From the NCBI GenBank assembly GCA_008360955.1, contig LUCM01004989.1, forward strand, positions 16,347-80,346: a stretch of 64,000 nucleotides of DNA. The letters are read 5' to 3'. Positions 1 through 10,139 of the stretch are shown piece by piece. Under the pieces are notes generated by a model. The model saw nothing but the letters and a program-made list of their open reading frames with translations, did not search any database and was not told the DNA's origin. The stretch comes from Fasciolopsis buskii (taxonomy: Eukaryota > Platyhelminthes > Trematoda > Plagiorchiida > Fasciolidae). Position numbers and translations under genes: made by a program. Position 1 is the stretch's first letter. Every line of letters starts with the position of its first letter.

Positions 1-1444
1 AAAGAGCAAATGCCTCACTTTCTGCTGTTCTACGAGGCAGACAACGGCTGGAGGATGGGTCGAGCTGGCCAGTCGATAAAATAACAGAAAAACATGAAAA
101 CTGGCGGGTGAACTGGCTGGCATAGACTTCCGGGTCGGGGGCCACGAGATCTTCCCAAAAGATGGTGGGATACAGTAGGTGATATGCCTCAATGTCACAG
201 CGATCTTGCATTCGAAACGTCTTCGCTTCTGGGTGGTCGTTCAATTTATTACTCCGCAATCGAAATCTCACTATTCCTCGTTCTTTTTTCTCTCGGTAGA
301 AGCTACCAAAACCATAGTACGTTGGTGTGAAAATTAACAGTTACATAAACTGAACTGAACTCGCTGTTGTCCGGTTCGTTGTACATCAGACATAATGAAA
401 CCTCACGTGGCTCTATGCCATTCCAAGTCTCAATACTATGAATGCCCGTTACCACACCAGCCATATAATGAGCTCAACCGGCTACGCGGCATGCGCCTCC
501 TAGTATGGGCATGCTTCAACTGTATCATGAAAAGGAACTTATCTTGTTCAAGAAACGAAACTGATGGTCTGTGTGAAGTTTCACAAAAGTATTACCACAG
601 AAAATGCAAACTTCAATGAACACAGTTCTTCTAGCAACACAAAGACAATATATAACCGGACACTCGGTTGATTCTTCCTATCCCACTTTGTCTTACTTAA
701 TGAAAACCCGAAGGGCAAAATTCAGCAAAACTGACCGTCTAAGTATAGCGCAAATATTTCAACGGTTTTAGATATCGACAAATTTCGTGGTTTATGTTGG
801 TCGCTACGATGTCCTGCAATTGTTGGGTTGATGATCAAGTGGATTCCGCATCTGTCACCTCAACGACTACATTTTCGAACCCCAGATAAGCCGGTCATCA
901 TGTTGATAGAAAACAAGTGACTATCCACCGACTCATTACCATGTCCGACCTATTATGAGCTTACATAGTTTTGTGCCACTTCAAATTGTAGGCTTATGGT
1001 TACCATTTTCCCTTCTATCAGTGCGGCAGATCCAAGAGGCAATGAGACATGGCCTTTTCACCACATTCTTGCTCAAATCACTCCTAAAGAAACAATGTAA
1101 ACGTCCAATCATCAGTCGGCCACGCCACAGACAACTGCACCTAGACTGGCTAACCGAACTCTATGCTCGGTGAGCACAAAGCTTCGAATACCGTAAGGTG
1201 CGTCATTATTGCTGATAAGGATCTTCCCAATCGGTCTTGGTTAATGCTGTTTCAATAAACGGAAGAAGGCGAAAATAAGAACCATTACTTGGTTCCCAAA
1301 TGTCGCTCCCATGGAGATTGGCACACAGGTACCGTCTGGAAGGGCTCAAAGAGCACCAATTACGACTAATTCACTGAAAATGGGAAAATATAACGCGATT
1401 ACGGACTGGAAAGCTATAACAAAAGACAGATATGTAAAGGTTAC
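1..1444. other. CUL4 intron 6, left end of window
   Basis: No exon, RNA gene or recognisable repeat was found here. The short open frames at 395-619 and 955-1173 show no family resemblance. The next cullin exon is expected to the left of position 1. Confidence 0.5.
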
Positions 1445-1607
1445 CTTGAGATCTACCAACATTCGAATGACTGTGCGCAGGAGTTGTCGGTCGATCGCTT
1501 CGAGACACCGTTCGTGTTGTATTTCTTCTAGAATCTGCTTGATAAGTCTACCTTTGACATGTTCATTGGTAATAACCAGCTCTCGAAAAAGAGTAAGCGC
1601 CAAATCC
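1445..1607 (-). CDS. CUL4: CUL4 exon 6
   Basis: It begins after TTTCCCCTAG at 1608 with the G that completes the Trp codon, then DLALTLFREL, a charged helix and EAIDRQLLRTVIRMLVDLK. The donor GTAACC at 1444 leaves 54 complete codons. A reading frame runs on into the intron without homology, so I stop at the donor. The next CUL4 segment was not found between 1 and 1444. Confidence 0.86.
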
Positions 1608-1718
1608 CTAGGGGAAATGGATATGAAACCAAAGGTTTAGACCAAGCCAAATCTGTTAAAGGGTATCATTTCATGGAAGTCTATCAAGATTGGCTAGTAA
1701 GCACCCACTGCTTACTAG

Positions 1719-1798
<80 letters not shown>

Positions 1799-4700
1799 TT
1801 ATTAGTGCACTACCAACACTACAAAGAGAAACCGTCCAACAAAAATGGGCAAAAGCTAAAAAAACACTTCAGGAGGAGATTACGTGGCATTTTGAACTAT
1901 GCATAAGACAAATTATCTCCAACACCAACTGAGACCATGGTTAATCAGACCCATGTGGCTTATTCATTAGTTGTTGGAAGACTTTCGGTTTTTTCAGCTG
2001 TATTGCTGGAAGCCACAGTACTAAATTTTTGGCCGCCAGCATCAATGTTGGATATTATTGAGGGCTGCATTAGCAGTGATGAAAGCCAGGAATTGTGGCG
2101 TACATTTTATAAAAACTGGGCAAATGAGTCTCGGAGTCTGTATAGCACGCTCTTACGAAGGTATCCAGGCAGAAAACATTTCGAGAACGGCCCTTCTTAC
2201 CATTCTGAATACTTAAGTCCGGGATGATGATCGTGCTAACAGAGGCAATCCCTGTGATCTGGGGCTGAAGGTATACATTCCTACTGGCTTTCAGTAGAGT
2301 TGTGAGTTGAGCTTATTCCATGGTCAAGGAAGAATTCGTTTGGTACTGCTAATCGTTTAGGTCACCATGTCCAATCAATGTTTGATCGAATATGATCTAC
2401 TTGCTAATGCAACTGTTCACCCACAGCCGCTGACGGAAGCTAAGCGACTGTAAGTCGGATAGCGTACTCTGTGACTTAGCATTAAGAGCTTTAGGATTTC
2501 AGTCTCTGGTGAATGTCTTCAGCCTACAGATTCCGAAAGTCACCTTACATAACCAGAGCCCTTGGGCTGGCTTCTTGATTACATCTCGTTTTTCTCCCCA
2601 GCTTTTAACCTTACCGACCCTGTGAAACACGAGGTGACCTTCCAACTTCAGTGATCCTTCTGATCAGAATAACTGCCGCCCGATTTCCCTCACATCTGCT
2701 ACTTCGAAAGTACTTGAATCTGTCACCTCCAGATAACTCCGTTAGTTCCTCAGAGGCGAAGGACTACTGAGCAACCGCCAACATGGATTCCGACTTCGCC
2801 TTTTAATCGATTATCTACTGGTCCTAGTCTTACTCCTAATTGGCTGCACTCAGTAGCCAAGATGAAATACATCTAATCCCATTTAACATCTCCAAGGATT
2901 TAACCGAGTTTAAAATGAAGGCAGCCCGAAGACACTGCCTACGTTCGGGTTCTCTTCGGCTCTCGTATCTTGAAAATATGGTTTCTTCTATGAACAAATC
3001 ATCTCCGCTCGAGTTAACGGCGTTCTTTCCCAGCATATCACTGTAAAAATACTCGCTTTCCTCAAGGCACAGTACTTAAGCTGTTCCGCTTCCTTTTGGT
3101 CACTGTTGATGTTCTGCCCAACACCTGCAACCCAAAAAACCACTACTGAATTTCCCAATCTCCTTTCTTTCCTCTACTAATGTTCAGTTCCGAACAGTTG
3201 TTACGCCAATTAACCTCAGGCCAACGTACGCTGATCTTCGTTGCTACATCATAGCACCATCTACTCAAAGAGAGAAAAATGAGGACTAATATAAGAGCGA
3301 TTGCGAAGTGTCAGATTGAAACATTATTTCGGATGCAAGATCGTCATAAACTGTGGTACTGGGTCGTATTACCTATTGTCATCAACGATACATAGAGGGA
3401 TCCCATGGACCTCAACCACGCAACGTAATTGGAACTACCCGAGTCAGCCCATCGGCTGACGTCTGCATATTTCTTCGTCAATGCATGGACTGATCACCTT
3501 AACTGACCTTCCAATAATTACATGCTTCGCAGAACCGCAGATATTGAGACAGTCCTTTGGTCCTAAACTCCCAGTTACTGAGAGAATTCCGTCACCATAT
3601 TCCACCAATACTACGGAGACAACGGTGCTTGAACATCATAATCATCGTTCAGCGTTATTCAACAAGGTAAACCTCACTAACGGCTGCCTTTTCCCCAGGG
3701 TTACGTGTTTGCATAAACAGAGTGAATATCCAAGGGGAACAGGGAGTGGACCTATGTGGCCGGGAAAAGATAAGAGTGCTGCAGTAGGTAACACACGAAA
3801 CACAGTCTAACTGTACAAACGCACTCTTTCAATCATTCTGATTCGATAGAAAATAACAGCACGATCGCCACTGTTCACGGTTCCCTGGTATATTCTTCAA
3901 CATCTCCACGCAGCTAGTTGACGGGTTTTTCGGCCCCATCCACGAAGACGTGAGACACCCACTTTACCTAAATTCTCTGCATTTTCTCATCTCATGTTGC
4001 CATGTCATCTACTGGCCTCCGCATGGCTTCTTCCATTCCTTAGGAGGAACCCAAAATAGACGAGTGTTCGCTATACGCAACACATGACCTAACCAGCCCA
4101 GTCTACTAAGTTCCATACGCTGAGATAAGGTATTCTCAGAGACAGCACCTAAATACTAAATTCCTCATCTCCACATTAATCACCCGATCACTCCACCCAA
4201 TCCTATGGATACTACGTAGACATCGGCGATCGAAAACCTCCAAGCGACGAACATCTCCGACATGCATACTTCATGTCTCGCAACCATACAGCAGATCTGA
4301 GTGCACTGCAGCGCAGTGCATCCGACCTTTGAACTTCAAGGAAATATCAGGCAGACGCCACAAGTGCTTCAGTCCAGCGGACGCCACTCAAGCCTTACAT
4401 AGACGTGTGTTAACTTCTACTGCGCTGCTCCCATCGTTCGACACGCAGCTACCAAGGTAAGTGAAACAATCCGCAGTCATTAGTTCCGTTCCATCGAGTA
4501 CCAAGTTCGAGACCACCGTTGCCCAGTCTTGTAACAGTGCTTTACACTTCGAAGGTGCAAACCACATGCGGAACCGAGCTACAAACCTCGATTGTCTGTC
4601 TAGTGCACGTTGTGCATGGTCCGCGGATTCGAACAGGCACACAGCGTCATCTAGGTAATCTAGATCGGATAGCTTCTCAACATTAGCCATTTCGATGCCT

Positions 4701-7700
4701 ACGTCCTGGAGATCTCATACAGTTCTCTCCACTATCTCATTCATGATGAAGTTAAACAAGAATGGAGAGGTGGGAAATCCCTGCCGAACACCACTCCTCG
4801 TTTCAAATGAACCTGTTAGGTCGCCCTATATTTTCTCGTGACCATAGGTATGCAAGTACAATACTCGCAACAGGTTNNNNNNNNNNNNNNNNNNNNNNNN
4901 NNNNNNNNNNNNNNNNNNNNNNNNNNNNNNNNNNNNNNNNNNNNNNNNNNNNNNNNNNNNNNNNNNNNNNNNNNNNNNNNNNNNNNNNNNNNNNNNNNNN
5001 NNNNNNNNNNNNNNNNNNNNNNNNNNNNNNNNNNNNNNNNNNNNNNNNNNNNNNNNNNNNNNNNNNNNNNNNNNNNNNNNNNNNNNNNNNNNNNNNNNNN
5101 NNNNNNNNNNNNNNNNNNNNNNNNNNNNNNNNNNNNNNNNNNNNNNNNNNNNNNNNNNNNNNNNNNNNNNNNNNNNNNNNNNNNNNNNNNNNNNNNNNNN
5201 NNNNNNNNNNNNNNNNNNNNNNNNNNNNNNNNNGGGAGTCAAGAGATACCTCAGATGCAACCTTCTGCCTAAATGTTAGCCTGTGGCCAGCTAAACTTAC
5301 CTTTGAAGTGCTCAGCCCAACGGTACAGCCTTTACTGTCTACCATGGATGAGCTCTCCATTCCTGTTGCACACGACTTCACTAACCGAAGTTCGCCGCCC
5401 ATCGACGTCACGTATCAGCTTAAACAGTCTTTCACTGTTGCCTAAAGCGGTCCCTACTTCCGTCTTTCCGGCTACCTTAACACACCAGTTTTCACGGTCA
5501 TTCTTAAGGCTTATCGCCAACTGACGCTGCAACTGTCGACGCATGTTATCCAGTTCCTTGCAGTTAGGCAGCTGGCGTCTTTGCTCCATTGGGCCCAGCG
5601 ACCCTTGCGAGATCCAGTGAATTTGATGAACGCTAGTTCTAGGACCATAAGCTAGATCTGTCACCAAATTCATCGCCTGCTTTATTTGGTCCCAGTGCTC
5701 GTCTACACTGCTGCTCGCCGAAGTTATTAATTCGTTGGATAGTTATTGTTCATAGCTGTTGCGAACAGCCGAAGCACACAGACGTTTGAAGGCCAACTGG
5801 TCTTGTGGCCTACGTCGATGACCGATGAGCTGAGGCAAAAATCTTATCAAAACCAACGCATGGCTCGATTCGACGTACCTGGTTCAGTACGATCTATAAA
5901 GCTGGTTGGAACCGCATTAGCGGTAGCTTACTGTGTCAAATTTGTGCTAGACACGAATAAATTGCTGCCAGCACAAAATCAAAGAAGCCTTACTCCGTTG
6001 TGTTTTTGCTAATCAGGTAAGGCGCACCACCCACCTAAGCAGGCTCCCAATACACTCAGTTTTCCAACTTGAGCGTTAAAATCACTTGCCACCACTACAA
6101 TGTCAGCCTTTGCTGTTCCGAACAAGAGTGACAAGTTCGTCACGAAACTCGTCTTTGCGCGTGTCGGCGCTGCAGTCTGTTGGAGCGTATGCCGAGATGA
6201 CAAATAAACCGCGCCTAACACTACTATCCGTCCGAACGCTGACTGATCTCTCAAGTCTCACGGGGCGCAAATGACTGTTAACCGGACTTCTCATTTAAGA
6301 CTATTCTTACACCGCGTTGACTCAGAGCATGAGCTGCTTCGTCTCCTGAAGCGTGCAGGAAATAACTTGAAAGTTCATTAGGCGCAGTTTTTTGAATTAC
6401 TCTACTCGAAGCCCGAATTCGTGTTTCACTCACGCAGCAGATATCAATCGAAAGTGAGTCCACTGTCAGAGCTGAACACGCCGTTGGATCCAACATATTT
6501 TATCCGCTTTTTGACAGCATTTGTCTTTGCATGCTGGACGCCGTTTCTTCGAGGTTTTTAGTCTTGATTACCCTCTAAGTTGTTTACTCCGCCTGTCGAG
6601 CTGCTTGCCGGGGTGTGGCCGTTGACGTATGCCCCGGCTTTTTGGAGCTACAGGTGAGAGTTCAGTGACCGATGGAGAGCAAAGAAATGGAAGACATCCA
6701 AAGGGCACGACAGTCTAGCAAGTCACAGGTGGTACTCGTCTCATTTACTAATACACATCAGAAGACATTCGTCGCTTGGAGGTTTTCAATCACCGATGTT
6801 TACGTGGTACCGGCGGGATTGGATGGAATAACCGCGTGAGCAGTGTGCAAGTCAGATGTCCAGTATTAGGTTCCGGCTCTGAGTAATTTATCTCAGCGTA
6901 TTAAGCTTGGTACACTTTGCTCGTTGGGTCACGTTTTACATCTGACGAACACTCGTTTTCAGTATCGTGCCGGTTTTTGTTCCTTCCATGGAGTGGAAAA
7001 GACCACGGAGGAATGAGAAAATGGAGTGAGAAAGGTACAGTAAAATTAGGTAAAGTAGGTATCTCTTATCGACCTAATGAAAGTACAAAAGACTGGCCAA
7101 CCAGCTGCCTGGAGTAACTGAGGGATCCGGCAGCGAACTCTAAAGTGATAATACTGTCATCTTCCGTCGAACCAGAATGATCGAAACAGTGCGTGTGTAC
7201 AGTTACACCGTTTTGTGTGTTGGCTACTGGGGCATTCTCTTCTTTTACGGCCCCTGTATGCTCACTCCTTGCCCCCCCCCAATACACCTAATGTGTATAA
7301 CGAGAAAGGCAGCGGCTAGTGGAAGTCTTCACTGTTGCTTAACGATGAGCGACGAATAAAAATAAATAGAGTGAGGTGAATCACGTGCGGCAACTATCCC
7401 AACCCGTTGCACATTACGAGCGGTGTATCACGAGCCACAATTCACCCATAGGTGTTGTGCTACCCCCCCCCCAGAACTCTACCCCTAACCCTCGATCCCA
7501 ATACCTGGTCTGGAAGGCATCAAAGTGAGTCAATGTGCCTGCGAACTGAAAGCAGACGGCGATCAACACTCCAATCCAGATGTAATTCAATCCCCTCACT
7601 TCAGGAGCCCGAAACTCTGGGAAAGGCGGGAACAAAAACGATTTACTGGCGAGATTTATTTCAAGTTCGCTTATTATAAGAACAAGACGAAAACGTAAGG

Positions 7701-9759
7701 CACTCCACCACTGCGAAAAGCTGCGCAAACGTATAACTCATAGGAGCGCATGAGGAAGAAAGCAAGGCCGGGTGTGTCGGAAAAAATGATGCTCTATGTG
7801 AAGTTCTTACTGAGTAACATCTGGTGGCAGGTTATCCGGGAACACCTGTCACAAAAATACTCGATATGACATGAATATCAGATACTTAAGCAAATTAGTT
7901 ATTTGAAAAGGGCAACGTTGACCTATACGCCGAAGCTAACTGGCGACATTAATAAGTAGTAAGATTTTGCAAAATCCTAAGCAAAATAAGAGGAAGCAAA
8001 CATTAAATCGGAACGGCTTACCAGATTTGGAGATGCTGCAAATTTGACATAATCATCTGGCGATCCATGAAGAGAAATATATTTCTGATTAGAAGCTAAA
8101 ATGCAATATCACTAAGCAAATTTTCCTCACCATTTTCTTGCAGTACATTTTCCAACAATGTGCCACTGATCTCAGCTGCATTCCTTCAGTGAAATTAAGA
8201 ATGCTAAGAAATCACTAGCAGATTTTGCATTGTTTAAGGCACTGAATAACTATAGACTTGAAAAATTGTTTCTAGGTATGATAACCGCGCATCGGAGGTA
8301 TACTACGGAAGCTCCCATGAAGTGGAGGAAGCCATGTGGAAGTCAGCAGATGACGTAGCAACGTGGAATGAGAAAATGCATAGCAAACTTAGGTAAGGCA
8401 GGTGTCTCACGTCTTCGTGGTTCATCACCGTTCAGCGTTAAAAAACAACGCAAGCCTCACTGACCGCTGCCTTTTCCCCAGGGTCAAACGTTTATATAAA
8501 AAGAATGAACATCCAGGGGGAAAAGGAAGTGCACCTACACAAGCGGCAAAAGATAAGATGCTGTTGTAGCCAACACACGGAACAGTCTAACTATACAAAC
8601 GCAATCTTTCAATCATTCTGATTCGATAGAAAATGATAACACGATCACCACTGTTCACGGTTCAGTGTCTCCAGCCAGCTAGTTGATGGGTCTTTCGGCC
8701 CCAACCACGAAGAAGTGAGACACCTAATTTACGTATGTCGTCGGGATCTGAAAGACCCGTCAACTAGCCGACTGGAGACACTGAAGGACATGAAAGCGAA
8801 CCGTAAATAGCGGCGATCGTTATCATTTCCTATCGAATCAGAATGACTAAAACAGTGCACGTGTACAGTTAGACTGTTTCGTGTGTTAGCTACTGCAACA
8901 TTCTTATTTTTTCCCAGCCATATAGGTCCACTCCCTGTTCACTCTTTTTATAAAAACGTGACCCCAGGGAAACGGCAGCGGTCAGTGAGATTCGCCTTGC
9001 TGTTTAACGATGATGATGATGATGATTTAGGATGGGCAGAGCTATGAATTGATATGACTACACCTGACAATTTATGGACCACCTACGTGACTACGGGAAA
9101 ATTACTGGACCAATAAAGCAGGCTAGTTTGTAGGTGAGGGTACTGACCATGAAACTTTAGTGGAGAAGATGCACATACGGTAGAATATTTTCCAGTAATC
9201 ACAGAAGTCAACATATAGACCCTAACTACTATTATTTTCACGCGACGCGCGCAATATACCTGTAAAATGTACTAGGTATAGGCTCGATTTACTGACTGTC
9301 ACAATGTCCCCGTAAAGAGCAAAAATCATTCTTCCTCCATCACAGACAATCATAAAAAGGATATTTGACAAAAGCTGGAAGCAGGTCCTCCACAAAAGAT
9401 TTCATGACGGCTTCAAGCTTCTTATACAGCTCCGTGAGCATTTTCTGAGTGCACACATCTTCGACGTTCTTGAAAAACATACACGAAGAAGCAAACCTTA
9501 CTCTGTACAATTCCTCTAGTGTGAAATTCACTGGTTTACTGGAAAAAACTGCCTTTGTAGCCTCCTCAAGCTTTGGCCAAGCTAAATCAATGGCAGACGC
9601 GACTGGGAAGACATATGAATCTGACCGTTATGTATACTGAAACGCAAACTCACCAGTCAGTGACTTAAGAGAAATTCTCTTAGCGACCGAGGCACCCTTA
9701 TCATGACCGTGGGAATAGGAAGACTTAGTGAAACCATTGATAGGACCCGAGAACGCCAT
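1445..9759 (-). CDS. CUL4: Cullin-4 type ubiquitin ligase scaffold, 5' part (six exons, gene runs off the left edge)
   Basis: Cullin-4 is the scaffold of CRL4 ubiquitin ligases: its N-terminal helices bind DDB1 and its C-terminus binds RBX1. Splicing 9759-9654, 9602-9502, 9468-9344, 8170-8131, 8095-8022 and 1607-1445 gives 203 residues in one frame. Landmarks: a short tail ending KRISLKSL (about 27-34), then AWPKLEEATKAVF (43-55), LEELYRNVEDVC (64-75), HCWKMYCKKM, LIRNIFLFMDR, IWDLALTLFREL and EAIDRQLLRTVIRMLVDL. In order and spacing these follow CUL4 (…LEELY..VENLC…CWQDHCRQM.MIRSIFLFLDR…IWDMGLELFR…EAVDRSLLR) better than CUL3 or CUL5. Introns 1, 2 and 4 are 51, 33 and 35 bases; intron 5 is 6414 bases and packed with retroelements. 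The exon 3/4 junction is the only uncertain join. The remaining roughly 550 residues should lie left of position 1. Identity is from recalled family sequence, not a search. Confidence 0.86.
1694..1718. repeat. Perfect 9-base inverted repeat next to the TA tract
   Basis: CTAGTAAGC, a 7-base loop, then GCTTACTAG. It lies two bases before a long TA microsatellite, so the two may form one cruciform-prone unit. Confidence 0.7.
1721..1794. repeat. (TA)37 microsatellite
   Basis: An unbroken run of 74 bases of TA in CUL4 intron 5, about 110 bases upstream (on the minus strand) of exon 6. Copy number in the real genome may differ because such runs assemble badly. Confidence 0.97.
2600..3200 (+). mobile_element. 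Non-LTR retrotransposon reverse transcriptase remnant (CR1/Jockey-like)
   Basis: Frame-shifted RT blocks read on the plus strand: NCRPISLTSATSKVLESV at 2671-2724, GLLSNRQHGFR at 2761-2793, then LPTFGFSSALVS and ISARVNGVLSQHITV near 2940-3045. These are the finger and palm blocks of CR1- or Jockey-type RT. Stops and frameshifts make it a dead copy. It sits antisense to the host gene within CUL4 intron 5. No ends or target duplication were found. Confidence 0.72.
3640..6500 (-). mobile_element. RTE-like non-LTR retrotransposon, nearly full length, interrupted by an N gap
   Basis: Read on the minus strand: endonuclease start with CCVSETRI (6496-6278), VISAYAPTDCS and DIVVVASDFNAQVG (6294-6009), the endonuclease-RT linker (5673-5332), the RT active site as DLDYLDDAVCLF and FAPSKCKALLQDW (4690-4388), then the C-terminal domain and 3' UTR ending in a GATGATTATGATG tail near 3640. 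The RT core between linker and active site is hidden by the gap. The canonical YADD is YLDD here, and stops and frameshifts are present, so it is inactive. A short tandem GAT tail instead of poly(A) is typical of RTE elements. It lies in the same orientation as its host gene, in CUL4 intron 5. Confidence 0.85.
4877..5233. other. Assembly gap, 357 N
   Basis: A run of N inside the RTE element. It probably reflects collapse of a multi-copy repeat during assembly. Open frames drawn across it are meaningless. Confidence 0.99.
6690..7365 (+). mobile_element. RTE-like element, 3' fragment
   Basis: The plus strand from about 6740 matches the C-terminal RT domain of the minus-strand element next door (for example VAWRFSITDVYVV against its VAWRFSIADVYVV). 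From 7010 to 7350 it matches the same 3' UTR, ending AACGATGAGCGACG. The copy is oriented towards its neighbour, so the two form a distant inverted pair in CUL4 intron 5. An 8-10 base C run near 7270 is internal to it. Confidence 0.72.
7366..8021. other. Rest of CUL4 intron 5 next to exon 5
   Basis: Nothing recognisable. There is a second short C run near 7465. An open frame at 7414-7728 on the minus strand has no family resemblance. Confidence 0.45.
8022..8095 (-). CDS. CUL4: CUL4 exon 5
   Basis: It starts after GCATTTTAG at 8096, 35 bases downstream of exon 4, and encodes LLIRNIFLFMDRQMIM through LQIW. The donor GTAAGC at 8021 splits the Trp codon after two bases, and exon 6 supplies the third base. 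This phase match over a 6.4 kb intron is good evidence that both exons belong to one gene. Confidence 0.85.
8131..8170 (-). CDS. CUL4: CUL4 exon 4, micro-exon
   Basis: Only about 40 bases, encoding SVAHCWKMYCKKM, which matches the conserved CW..HC..M segment of CUL4. The donor GTGAGG at 8130 follows a complete Met codon. The acceptor is provisional: an AG at 8171-8172 keeps the frame with exon 3. An alternative start at 8183 (after CTGAAG) adds four residues but would create a stop with the donor I see in exon 3. Confidence 0.7.
8281..9028 (+). mobile_element. RTE-like 3' fragment split by a nested copy of the same family
   Basis: The plus-sense parts at 8281-8421 and 8745-9028 join at the expected point of the family consensus (after the GTGTCTCACGTCTTCGTGG box). 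The tail is a (GAT)n run at about 9008-9025. Between them lies a minus-sense copy (8422-8744). The whole sits in CUL4 intron 3. Confidence 0.78.
8422..8744 (-). mobile_element. 5'-truncated RTE copy nested in another RTE copy
   Basis: It reads as the family 3' UTR on the minus strand, from a truncated start at 8744 to the tail TGAACGGTGATGAA at 8422. With the following plus-sense arm it forms an inverted repeat of about 270-320 bases. No target-site duplication could be made out. Confidence 0.75.
9344..9468 (-). CDS. CUL4: CUL4 exon 3 (3' end uncertain)
   Basis: It begins after TTTTTCAAG at 9469 and encodes NVEDVCTQKMLTELYKKL and SFVEDLLPAF. The reading frame stays open to a stop at 9340-9342. 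The donor I chose is GTGATG at 9343, which leaves two bases and fits the acceptor chosen for exon 4. Other GT sites in the exon are weaker or give a stop or a shorter helix, so the last 30 or so bases are provisional. Confidence 0.75.
9502..9602 (-). CDS. CUL4: CUL4 exon 2
   Basis: This exon encodes AWPKLEEATKAVF and KPVNFTLEELYR, residues 36-69. The acceptor is TCTTCCCAG ending at 9603. The donor GTAAGG starts at 9501 after a complete codon. The 51-base intron 1 (9653-9603) and 33-base intron 2 (9501-9469) flank it. Confidence 0.85.
9654..9759 (-). CDS. CUL4: CUL4 exon 1 (start codon)
   Basis: The exon runs from ATG at 9759-9757 for 35 codons plus one base. It reads MAFSGPINGF then a Ser/Gly/His-rich stretch and ends KRISLKSLT. 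The donor is GTGAGT at 9653, a full consensus. Joining to exon 2 restores a Val codon. The KRISLKSL stretch resembles the basic LVIKNFK segment just before the first cullin repeat of CUL4. No better upstream ATG was found in frame. Confidence 0.78.
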
Positions 9760-10139
9760 CGTCGTGAAACGTCCAATCCGTGGCCAGAAGAACTACGCCA
9801 CCGTCAAGGTCATTGTCCACGAGGTTCGGCGGGCCTAGTAATCGAAGTGTGGCCCACTCTCCAAGGGTAAGTTTAGGGATCGGTAGAAGACCGAGGCCTT
9901 CAAGGTACGTCTGCTTCCAATGAGATTTCTATCCCATATTCTGTCTGGGAGCTGTTCAGTTCGGCTCCAGAACGGCAGAGTGCCTGTTTGTCCAGTTTCT
10001 TGCAATGGTGAGCACACTGGATATCCCAGTGCTCCGACAATTCGAAACCCAACGGTTTCCTCGGATTGCGGCAATCCTTGAAGATCCAGTTGACTGCAGT
10101 TTTTCTAATGATACGTAAAATTCAAACTAGATGAAAGTC
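9760..10139. other. 5' flank of CUL4
   Basis: Expected to hold the promoter and 5' UTR of CUL4. No TATA box or other motif could be supported. The open frame at 9835-10074 on the minus strand has no resemblance to a known family. Confidence 0.4.

Noticed and set aside
1559..1932. Open frames with long Tyr-Ile repeats
   Set aside because: They are translations of the (TA)37 microsatellite.
4762..5445. 227-codon open frame and its counterparts across the gap
   Set aside because: The middle is N, so the frames are artefacts of translating unknown bases.
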